This document shows, one piece after another, positions 53,527 to 61,565 of a DNA stretch of 64,000 nucleotides. Location of the stretch: positions 62,001 to 126,000 of the forward strand of contig NZ_JRPB02000003.1 in NCBI RefSeq assembly GCF_000765695.2, read 5' to 3'. Made by a program: the position numbers and the translations under genes. The number at the start of each line of letters is the position of its first letter. Positions within the stretch are counted from its first letter, which is position 1. The DNA comes from Helicobacter sp. MIT 11-5569 (GTDB lineage Bacteria > Campylobacterota > Campylobacteria > Campylobacterales > Helicobacteraceae). Under the pieces are notes generated by a model, which worked only from the letters and a program-made list of their open reading frames with translations, had not been told where the DNA came from and searched no databases.

Positions 53527-54489
53527 ATGTTTTCTCTAGTTGGTTATTTTTTATTAGCAATTGTTATTTCTTTTGTTTGTTCAGTATTAGAAGCGGCGTT
53601 ACTTTCTGTTACGCCTTCATTTATGGAGAGTTATGCGAAATCTCACCCTAAAAGTGGCAAGATTTTAAAATATCTTAAGGGCAATATTGATAACGCAGTG
53701 GGTGCGATTTTGGTTGTTAATACCTTTGCAAACACGGTGGGTGCAGCGGGTGTGGGTGCGCAAGCAGTAGAGATTTTTGGGCAGAAGTGGCAGGGTTTTG
53801 TTGCCTTGTTTATGACTTTGTGCATTTTGTATATCTCCGAGATTCTGCCTAAAACTATCGGCGCGACTTATTGGAAAAAAATCGTATTGCCTATGTCTTA
53901 TGGCGTTTTTGTGCTTTATTGTTTTACTTTCCCTTTTGTTTATATCTCACGCATTATTACGCATTTGTTTAAGAAAAAAGACACTAACCAAATGAGCCGA
54001 GATGAGGTTTTAGCGATTATGGACCTTGGGGAGAAGAGCGGTTCTATTAATGAGCTAGAGGGTGATATTTTAGAACATTTGATTTTGCAAAAAATGCTTA
54101 AAACTAGAGATATTATGACACCAAAGGATAAGATTTTTGCGCTTGATGAGAATACAAGCATTGAAGAATCTTTAGGAATTTCTAATATGCATAAATATTC
54201 TCGGATTCCTTTGTTTGCAGGAAGTATAGATAATATTAATGCGGTTGTGTTTAAAAAGAAGATTTTACGCACTAGCCTTGAAAAAAGAAACACAGAGAGC
54301 TTAAAAAGTATCGCAAAAAACATTATAAAAGTGGAATCCCAAATGGGTGTGTTAGACTTATTAGAGAAATTTATTTCACACAAAGAGCATTTGTTTTTGG
54401 TTGTCGATGAGGGACAAAATGTCGTAGGTATTGTGGCGTTAGAAGATGCAATTAATGCCGCTCTTGGTGTGGGCAATTTGCAACGTTAG
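53527..54489 (+). CDS. DUF21/CBS (CNNM/TlyC-type) membrane protein, first copy
   Basis: A 320-residue member of the DUF21/CNNM family: a DUF21 membrane domain with three to four helices (about 1-135) and a CBS pair (about 170-310). I start at ATG 53527, preceded by tggag, because this aligns with the start of the tandem paralogue; the frame extends to TTG 53506. The C-terminal CorC_HlyC domain of longer members is absent. Such proteins are linked to Mg2+ homeostasis or called hemolysins; transport substrate unproven. Confidence 0.8.
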   Translation: MFSLVGYFLLAIVISFVCSVLEAALLSVTPSFMESYAKSHPKSGKILKYLKGNIDNAVGAILVVNTFANTVGAAGVGAQAVEIFGQKWQGFVALFMTLCILYISEILPKTIGATYWKKIVLPMSYGVFVLYCFTFPFVYISRIITHLFKKKDTNQMSRDEVLAIMDLGEKSGSINELEGDILEHLILQKMLKTRDIMTPKDKIFALDENTSIEESLGISNMHKYSRIPLFAGSIDNINAVVFKKKILRTSLEKRNTESLKSIAKNIIKVESQMGVLDLLEKFISHKEHLFLVVDEGQNVVGIVALEDAINAALGVGNLQR

Positions 54490-54497
54490 GAGAGAAT

Positions 54498-55553
54498 ATG
54501 ATTCTTTTAGTTATTTATTGTTTGATTGCGATTGTTTTTACTTTTTTGTGTTCTATTATGGAATCCGTATTTTTGTCTATCACTCCTTCTTTTGTCGCAA
54601 GTTTTGAGAAGCAGAATCCTAAAGTTGGCGGTCGTTTGAAATACCTTAAAGATCATGTTGATGACGCAGAGGGCGCAATTTTGGTTTTAAACACTTTTGC
54701 AACCACTGCGGCAGCCACAGGAGTTGGAATCCAAGTTGCAAGCATTTATGGGATTTCCTATCAAGCATTAGGTGCGACAATTCTTACAATTGTATTGATT
54801 TATTTTTCGGAGATTCTGCCTAAAACTATCGGCGCGACTTATTGGAAAAACTTAGCTCCTTATGTAACGCAAAGTATCCATTATCTTTTAAAAATCGTCT
54901 TCCCATTTGTTTTGATTGCCAAACTCATTACGCGTTTTGTCAAGACAAGCTCTAGTCTATTTATTGGGCGTGATGAGATTCTTGCTGCAAGCCAAATCGG
55001 GCATCAAAGTGGTTCTATTTCTATGCGTGAGGAATACATTATTGAGAATCTACTGAAACTGAAAAACTACCAAGCTATTGATATTCTTACGCCGCGTAGC
55101 GTGGTTGTGTCGTTGTGTTATAGTGATACGATACAAAAAGCCCTAAGTGTTAAAGGAGTGCATAAATATTCTCGGATTCCTGTTTATGGCGAAAATGAAG
55201 ATTTTGTGATTGGAATCGTGCATACACAAGATATTTTAGAAGCTGGGTTAAAAGAAAATGCGGACAAGCAAACCATTGGGGATTTAATGCGACCGGTTTA
55301 TGTCGTGTCTTTTAATCTTTCTGTGCTGAATTTGTTGAATCTTTTTATTGCGCAAAAAGAGCAATTATTTGTCGTGCAAGATAGATATGGACAATTTTAT
55401 GGAGTAGTAACGCGCGAAGATGCGATTGAAACTTTGCTTGGCAAAGAGATTGTTGATGAGTTTGACGAGGCGGCAGATATGCAAAAAGTCGCAAAAGAAA
55501 ATATCAAAAAACACCGCTTGAAATATCAAGATAAAATCAAAAGCATTAATTAA
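54498..55553 (+). CDS. DUF21/CBS (CNNM/TlyC-type) membrane protein, second copy
   Basis: A 351-residue paralogue of the preceding gene with the same order (DUF21 about 1-140, CBS pair about 180-320) and identical stretches such as SEILPKTIGATYWK and HKYSRIP. It is longer at the C-terminus by a charged tail. The two genes are 8 nt apart and likely form a heteromer or have diverged in cation specificity. Confidence 0.8.
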   Translation: MILLVIYCLIAIVFTFLCSIMESVFLSITPSFVASFEKQNPKVGGRLKYLKDHVDDAEGAILVLNTFATTAAATGVGIQVASIYGISYQALGATILTIVLIYFSEILPKTIGATYWKNLAPYVTQSIHYLLKIVFPFVLIAKLITRFVKTSSSLFIGRDEILAASQIGHQSGSISMREEYIIENLLKLKNYQAIDILTPRSVVVSLCYSDTIQKALSVKGVHKYSRIPVYGENEDFVIGIVHTQDILEAGLKENADKQTIGDLMRPVYVVSFNLSVLNLLNLFIAQKEQLFVVQDRYGQFYGVVTREDAIETLLGKEIVDEFDEAADMQKVAKENIKKHRLKYQDKIKSIN

Positions 55554-55811
55554 AAGCATTTAATGCCTAAAGATTGTGGAAAAATGTAGAATCTCTTTTT
55601 GAGTTTATCTTTTATGGTTCTGTTGTAAAGTTATTGAGTGTGTTTGACTATGAGTTGAGACGAAAATTTAGGTATAAAATATATAAGTTCTCTTTTGTTA
55701 TAATTTACCCTTATTTTAAGTGATTTAGGAAAGAAAAAGTGATTTTTGAAAAACAAGATTATTAAGCATTAAACAAACAATATAATGACAATAATTATAC
55801 AAAGGCTAGAT
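55554..55811. promoter_or_regulatory. Intergenic region with TATAAT before the methylase
   Basis: AT-rich gap between the core genes and the modification island. A perfect TATAAT at 55781-55786 overlaps the first possible ATG (55785), so the transcript would start within that ORF and translation more likely begins at 55812. No other feature found. Confidence 0.45.
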
Positions 55812-58556
55812 ATGAACTACAAACAAGCATTTTATTCAAAGCTAGAAGATTGCTATATGGGTGTGAAAATCAAGGATTTTCACAAAAATAATATCGCCAA
55901 AAGTGGCTTTAGTAATCTACTTCATATTAAAGAAAAGTATTTTCAACATATCAAGGCTTATTTAGATTCGCAAGTAGAAAAAGAACCACTTTCGCATGAT
56001 ATTTATAATAAACTCTACACTTTCTTTGATAGCTATCTCAATGAAAGTGGCACGCCATTTTTTAGCGATACACCCATTTATAAAAATATCTATGCCAAAG
56101 TTTATAGTAATTCCAAAGATACAAGTCTTTTTTATAAAACCCAAAATCTTTATTATGTCAAATCCGATACGCTTTACCAAAGCCTACTTTTAAGTGATGA
56201 AAAGCAAAACTATGAAGTCTATTTTGACGCAAGTGAATACCGCCAAAATGCTGATAACAATAAAAATAAAGTGTTATTTAAATTCCAATCTATCAGCCAA
56301 GAAGACCAAACCCCTAGAATCATCATTAAAGTGCTAAGCCAAAAGGATTTATTCCCAGAGCTTAATAATGTTTTTAAGCAAAATTCAAATGAATTTAGCG
56401 AGGAATTTTTAAAAGATTTAAGACAAAATGCAATCCTTAAAGATTTTAAAATTAAAATCAATGAAGAGGAATTGAAAAAAATCTTTAAAAGCTACAAAAA
56501 ACAAAGTGAAATTGACTTTTTTATCCACAAAAATGCCAAAGCTTTTTTGCAAGAGCAATTTGATTTATGGATGTTTGGCTATCTCTACAAGGATAGCGAG
56601 ATTCAAGAATGGAATCCGCATATCATTGCCCATTTGCAAAAGATTAAAAATATCGCCTATGAGATTATCAAGCTCATTGCAGATTTTGAAAATGAGTTAA
56701 AAGCAATATGGCTGAAGCCTAAGTTTGCTAAAAAAGTAGAATATGTTTTTAGCGTCGATATGATTTTAAATCAAATTGCGCGTAGCGCAAACCTTAAAGG
56801 CGTTGTCGGGGTGGGGGGAGAGTTTGAGAGGGGGGAGGGAGCGACTTCGCAATTCAAGCCCCTCTCCTCTCTCATAAAAGAATTTTTGGAATTAATTTTA
56901 AACGATAAAGGTTTTGAATCCCAAGTCAAAGAATGGCGTGAGCTAAATTTGATTGATGAAAATTTTGATAAGCAAGATTTCTTAGATTTTTGTTGTTCTA
57001 AATCTTTAGCTGGAGAATCTAAAAACAACAAATATTACTTTTTGCCTATTGATACAAAGCATTTTAGCCAAACAACCAAATATAAGATTCTAAATAGTTT
57101 TGACAATTTAGAATCTATCCTTAATGGTGAGCTAATCAAAGCAGATAACTTTCAAGCCCTCAATACCCTAATGCCAAAATATAGCGGTAAGGTGGATTTA
57201 ATCTATATTGACCCGCCTTATAACACAGGCAATGATGGCTTTATTTATGCGGATACTTTTAATCACGCCTCGTGGCTAAGTATGATAAACAATCGCCTTG
57301 AATGTGCAAAGGAGTTACTAAATCAAAAAGGAAGTATTTTTATAAGCATTGATGATAAAGAACAAGCAAGACTTAAATTGCTTTGTGATGAGATGTTTGG
57401 GGAGGAGAATTTTGTAGCAAATTTTGTGTGGGAAAAGAAAGGAGGAAGACAAAATGATGCCCAATGGTATAGTGTTAATCATGAATATGTTGTAAATTAT
57501 GCAAAAATAAAAGAGAGCTTTAAGCCAAATTTATTACAACGCACAGAAGATATGTTAGAGTCTTATAAAAACCCAGATAATGACCCTCGCGGTGTTTGGA
57601 CTTCAATAACTTTACAGGCAAAAAGTGGTAATGAGAGTATGCGTTATAAAATTGTTTTCCCAAATGGAATTGAATGGGAAGCACCAATGGGCTCGTATCC
57701 AAGATTTTCAAAAGATAAAATGTTAGAGCTTTATGAAGATAATAGAATTTGGTTTGGAGAGAACAAAAAAAATACTCCAAGATTAAAAAAGTTTTTATTG
57801 GAAGTTAAAGAAGGTGTTGTTCATAATACTTTATTAACACAACAGGAAGTAGGGAATACACAACAAGGCAAACAAGATATTAAAGATAATTTTGAAAATA
57901 TAAGTTTTGACACTCCAAAGCCCGAAAAACTTTTGCAAAGAATCTTAGAAATTGCAAGCAATAAGCAGGATTCTATAATCTTAGACTTTTTTGCAGGTAG
58001 TGGCACAACTTGTGCAGTTGCACAAAAATTAGGGCGTAAATGGCTGGGCGTAGAAATGGGAGAGCATTTTTATAATGTGATAATCCCACGCCTTAAAAAA
58101 GTCATTGCAGGATTTGTAAGTGGAATCTTTAAAGAATGTGATTATAAAGGTGGAGGAGCTTTTAGATATTATGAGCTAGAATCCTATGAAGAAGCTTTGA
58201 CAAATTGCGAGTATGTGCTACAACCTTTAATTTTTAATACACAAGAAAATAAAAGCAATTACAAAGGCAAAGATTATGCCAAAGCAGGAAAAATTATAGA
58301 TTACAACAAATCCCGCAAACTTATTGATAAGCTAAATAAAGGTGAAACAATTTGTCTTGATATGACTGCAGAATCTCGCAAAGATTTTGATATTTTTCAC
58401 ACATTAGCTAACCTTATGGGTTGGAAAATCAAGCGATTATTTGTAGATTCTAAAGATATAGAATCTTGTGAATTTGACAATGGCGAAATCATTGCCAAAG
58501 ACTGCCTAGACTTAGCCAAATACCCCAAACTTAAAAATCTCATCTGGTGGGAGTAA
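55812..58556 (+). CDS. Beta-class site-specific adenine DNA methyltransferase
   Basis: A 914-residue methylase. Start at 55812 is chosen because aaagg lies just upstream and TATAAT overlaps the earlier ATG (55785). The catalytic DPPYNTG (about 467-473) precedes the SAM motif DFFAGSGTT (about 725-733), the beta-class order of type III Mod proteins. The N-terminal 370 residues are a large extra domain of unknown role, and the C-terminal part (about 750-914) includes a possible target-recognition region. No Res/DEAD helicase gene follows; an ATPase and a small nuclease-like gene do. A G-rich segment at 56808-56839 is unusual. Confidence 0.85.
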   Translation: MNYKQAFYSKLEDCYMGVKIKDFHKNNIAKSGFSNLLHIKEKYFQHIKAYLDSQVEKEPLSHDIYNKLYTFFDSYLNESGTPFFSDTPIYKNIYAKVYSNSKDTSLFYKTQNLYYVKSDTLYQSLLLSDEKQNYEVYFDASEYRQNADNNKNKVLFKFQSISQEDQTPRIIIKVLSQKDLFPELNNVFKQNSNEFSEEFLKDLRQNAILKDFKIKINEEELKKIFKSYKKQSEIDFFIHKNAKAFLQEQFDLWMFGYLYKDSEIQEWNPHIIAHLQKIKNIAYEIIKLIADFENELKAIWLKPKFAKKVEYVFSVDMILNQIARSANLKGVVGVGGEFERGEGATSQFKPLSSLIKEFLELILNDKGFESQVKEWRELNLIDENFDKQDFLDFCCSKSLAGESKNNKYYFLPIDTKHFSQTTKYKILNSFDNLESILNGELIKADNFQALNTLMPKYSGKVDLIYIDPPYNTGNDGFIYADTFNHASWLSMINNRLECAKELLNQKGSIFISIDDKEQARLKLLCDEMFGEENFVANFVWEKKGGRQNDAQWYSVNHEYVVNYAKIKESFKPNLLQRTEDMLESYKNPDNDPRGVWTSITLQAKSGNESMRYKIVFPNGIEWEAPMGSYPRFSKDKMLELYEDNRIWFGENKKNTPRLKKFLLEVKEGVVHNTLLTQQEVGNTQQGKQDIKDNFENISFDTPKPEKLLQRILEIASNKQDSIILDFFAGSGTTCAVAQKLGRKWLGVEMGEHFYNVIIPRLKKVIAGFVSGIFKECDYKGGGAFRYYELESYEEALTNCEYVLQPLIFNTQENKSNYKGKDYAKAGKIIDYNKSRKLIDKLNKGETICLDMTAESRKDFDIFHTLANLMGWKIKRLFVDSKDIESCEFDNGEIIAKDCLDLAKYPKLKNLIWWE
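56808..56866 (+). repeat. G-rich low-complexity segment inside the methylase
   Basis: Runs of G4 (56808-56811), G6 (56813-56818) and G6 (56830-56835) plus an inverted pair GAGAGGGG (56826-56833) and CCCCTCTC (56859-56866) interrupt an otherwise AT-rich gene, encoding GVVGVGGEFERGEG. Confidence 0.8.
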
Positions 58557-58575
58557 AAATGGAAAGGATTAAGAA

Positions 58576-59988
58576 ATGAAAGTTCATATTAAAAATATCG
58601 GAATGCTTGATGAAGCGGAATTTGAAGTAGGAGACTTGACTCTGATTTGTGGTGAAAATAATACAGGTAAAACTTATGCGACTTATAGCTTGTATGGGTA
58701 TTTGGATTTTATGAGAAGTATTCGTGAAAATATGTTTTTAAGGGCACGAAGAAATCTTTTTGATGATAATGAGTTTTTAGAAAATATGGGGGAATCTCAA
58801 CAAGAAATTAAAATAACATATGAAAAGATATTAGAAAAACTAAAAAAACACATGCAAGAAAAAACTAAATTATATTCTAATCGCGTCTTATTACAAATTA
58901 TGGCAGGCAAAGAGGAAGATTTTTCAAATGTAGAATTTAATACAGAGTTTAACATTTCTTTAAAAGATGTCAAGGAGGCCATTAAAAAGTATTTAGAAGA
59001 TGGTAGTTTAAATAGAAGATACAAAAGAAGAGTGCAACATACTATTTATGATAATGGGTTAAGTTTTTCTGGTTTAAACAAAAGGGGTTTTGTTGATTAT
59101 GCAGAGACCTTTTTTGATGCAATGTTGCATATAATTTTTATGAAAAATTTTATTTTAAGTGTTGAAAGAACGGGGGCTTCTATATTTCAAGAAGAATTAG
59201 ATTTTATAAAAATAGCAAGGTTAGAAACAGTGCAAAAAATGCTTAAAGAAGAGGATATTAGTTTGTTTGAAATTAACAGAACATTAGATAAGAAAAAACA
59301 ACTCTATCCAAAACCCGTGAGAGATAATATAGCATTCATTAGAGATATTAAACAAATATCAAAACAAGAGAGTGTTTTTAAAAAATATAAAGACAACAAT
59401 AAAGTAATTTTTGAAATTTTAGGCAAGATTATTGGAGGAAGATATAAAGCAACAGACGCTGGAATTTTGTTTCAACCTAAAGGCTCAAAAAAAGCTTATA
59501 ATATTGAAATAGCTTCAAGCTCTGTGCGTTCTTTACTAATGTTGAATTACTATGTTTTGCATATTGCAAATGAAAATGATATTCTTATGATAGATGAACC
59601 CGAGCTAAATCTCCACCCTAAAAATCAGATTCTTGTTGCTAGATTGCTTACTTTGCTCGTCAATGCTGGGATTAAAGTATTTATCACTACACATAGTGAT
59701 TACATTGTCCGAGAATTAAGTAATTGTATTATGTTAAATAATCTCTCTGATGAGCAAATTCAAAAGCTTAAAAAGCAAGGATATTCCAAAGAATATAAGC
59801 TAGAATCTAAAAAAGTAAAAGCTTATTTAGCGGAAAATATTAAGGGTAAAAATACCCTAAAAGAAGTCAAGATAACGCAAGAGCAAGGCATTTTTATGGA
59901 AACTTTTGATGAGTCAATAGATTCTCAAAATGAAAATCAAGGGAATATCTTTGAAGAATTATTAAAAGCTAGGGATAAAGAAATATGA
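58576..59988 (+). CDS. AAA/ABC-type ATPase (OLD/RecF-like)
   Basis: A 470-residue ATPase with Walker A GENNTGKT (26-33), Walker B ILMIDEPELNLHP (336-348, catalytic D340-E341) and the switch His in TTHSDYIV (H373), the AAA_15/AAA_21 pattern shared with OLD nucleases, RecF and several defence ATPases. The TOPRIM domain of OLD proteins is absent. Its TGA overlaps the next gene's ATG, so the partner is translationally coupled, as in ATPase-nuclease defence pairs. Confidence 0.85.
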   Translation: MKVHIKNIGMLDEAEFEVGDLTLICGENNTGKTYATYSLYGYLDFMRSIRENMFLRARRNLFDDNEFLENMGESQQEIKITYEKILEKLKKHMQEKTKLYSNRVLLQIMAGKEEDFSNVEFNTEFNISLKDVKEAIKKYLEDGSLNRRYKRRVQHTIYDNGLSFSGLNKRGFVDYAETFFDAMLHIIFMKNFILSVERTGASIFQEELDFIKIARLETVQKMLKEEDISLFEINRTLDKKKQLYPKPVRDNIAFIRDIKQISKQESVFKKYKDNNKVIFEILGKIIGGRYKATDAGILFQPKGSKKAYNIEIASSSVRSLLMLNYYVLHIANENDILMIDEPELNLHPKNQILVARLLTLLVNAGIKVFITTHSDYIVRELSNCIMLNNLSDEQIQKLKKQGYSKEYKLESKKVKAYLAENIKGKNTLKEVKITQEQGIFMETFDESIDSQNENQGNIFEELLKARDKEI

Positions 59989-60548
59989 CCAATAAAGCAT
60001 TGAAAGATTTTTACAATTCACTTCATAAAGATTTAAGAGTTTCAAACAATAAAGGCTGTTTTGCTATTAAAGAAAAAGATGGTAGTGCTATACGTACGAT
60101 ACACCTTACTTTTAAAAACAAAGATGATGCTATCATTATAAGGCAGATTGAAAATCAACATACAATTGAGATGTTACAGGGATACTCTACAAATTGTTCG
60201 TGTGATTTTATCGTTTTGCTGAATAGCAGTAGAGGATTGGAAATTTATTTTTGTGAAATTAAATCAAGTTATCAAAAAAAATATTTAGATGAAGCAATAA
60301 AGCAAATAGAGTCTTCCCAATTATTTTTACAATATCTTTTAGATTGCTATAGTTACTATTATAAAAATGATGATTTTAAAAATATTGATATTAGCAAGAG
60401 TAAAAAATATTATATTTATCCTTTTAGTTCAATGTCGCAAAAAAGATCAACTTCTGCTTCGCAGAATAGATTGGAATTCAAAGCCATTGTTATAGATTCA
60501 TATGGCACAGCAACAATAGCAAATGCCTATAATTTTTTTGGAGTTTAA
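59985..60548 (+). CDS. Small PD-(D/E)XK-like protein coupled to the ATPase
   Basis: A 187-residue protein with D74 (SCDFIVLLN) and E91-x-K93 (FCEIKSS), the D...ExK arrangement of the PD-(D/E)XK nuclease fold, followed by a helix. I do not recognise a named family. The 4-nt overlap with the ATPase gene suggests a two-subunit enzyme in which the ATPase controls a nuclease. The nuclease assignment is inferred from spacing and secondary-structure pattern. Confidence 0.5.
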   Translation: MTNKALKDFYNSLHKDLRVSNNKGCFAIKEKDGSAIRTIHLTFKNKDDAIIIRQIENQHTIEMLQGYSTNCSCDFIVLLNSSRGLEIYFCEIKSSYQKKYLDEAIKQIESSQLFLQYLLDCYSYYYKNDDFKNIDISKSKKYYIYPFSSMSQKRSTSASQNRLEFKAIVIDSYGTATIANAYNFFGV

Positions 60549-60552
60549 TCTT

Positions 60553-61551
60553 ATGCCAAACCTCCTCCTCTACACCACACAAGATAATAGGGTAAAAGTC
60601 GAGCTTTATGAGCTTGGCGAGAGTGTATATCTTAATCAAGATTCTATTACCAAACTTTTTGACACCTCAAAATCTAGTATCAGTGAGCATATCGCAAATA
60701 TCCTAAAAGAGGGAGAATTGCGAGCAGATTCAGTTATTCGGGAAATCCGAACAACTGCCAATGATGGCAAACAATATAAGGTAAAATTTTATTCCCTAGA
60801 GATGATTTTAGCCATTGGTTTTCGTGTGCGGAGTAAAAGAGGAGTGCAGTTTAGAATCTGGGCAAATGAGCATTTGGCAAGCTATTTGCAAAAAGGCTTT
60901 GTGATTGATAGCACAAGGCTTAAAAACCCAAATGGCAGAACAGATTATTTTGATGAATTATTAGAGCAAATCCGCGATATAAGGGCGAGTGAAAAGAGAT
61001 TCTATCAAAAAGTGCGAGAACTTTTTGCTTTAAGCGTGGATTATGATGCGAGCGATAAAGCAACGCAAATGTTTTTTGCACAAACTCAAAATAAGCTTTT
61101 ATATGCAGTTACGCATAAAACCGCTGCAGAGCTTATCTGTGAGCGGGCTAATGCCAATGAGCCAAATATGGGGCTTACAAATTGGAAAGGCAGTGTCGTG
61201 CGTAAAGGCGATGTGATTGTTGCAAAAAATTATTTAAGCAAAGATGAGCTAGATACTCTTAATCGATTTGTGAATGTATTTTTGGAATCAGCAGAATTAA
61301 GAGTGAAAGATAAGCAAACCTTAACAATGGATTTTTGGAGAGAAAATGTAGATTCACTGATTGCATTTCAAGGTAAGGAAGTTTTAAGGGATAATGGCAG
61401 TATCTCTAATGCACAAATGGAAAAAATTGCCTATGAACAATACAATCTTTTTGAAACGCAACGCAAAAAAGAGGCATTGCTAAAAGCACAAAAAGAAGAT
61501 GAAGAAATTTTAGAATCTACCTATAAAGCATTAAAAGGAAAAGGTAATTAG
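60553..61551 (+). CDS. RhuM family protein
   Basis: The 332-residue protein matches RhuM-family proteins found in type I restriction loci and pathogenicity islands: VKVELYELGESVYLNQDSITKLF, then the FDTSKSSISEHIANILKEGEL region, and a C-terminal domain with NKLLYAVTHKTAAELICERA. I start at ATG 60553 because GGAG lies at 60540-60543; the longer frame starts at 60523 inside the upstream gene. RhuM (R-linked) genes occur in Campylobacter hsd loci; function unknown. Confidence 0.8.
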   Translation: MPNLLLYTTQDNRVKVELYELGESVYLNQDSITKLFDTSKSSISEHIANILKEGELRADSVIREIRTTANDGKQYKVKFYSLEMILAIGFRVRSKRGVQFRIWANEHLASYLQKGFVIDSTRLKNPNGRTDYFDELLEQIRDIRASEKRFYQKVRELFALSVDYDASDKATQMFFAQTQNKLLYAVTHKTAAELICERANANEPNMGLTNWKGSVVRKGDVIVAKNYLSKDELDTLNRFVNVFLESAELRVKDKQTLTMDFWRENVDSLIAFQGKEVLRDNGSISNAQMEKIAYEQYNLFETQRKKEALLKAQKEDEEILESTYKALKGKGN

Positions 61552-61565
61552 CTAGGAGGTAAAAA

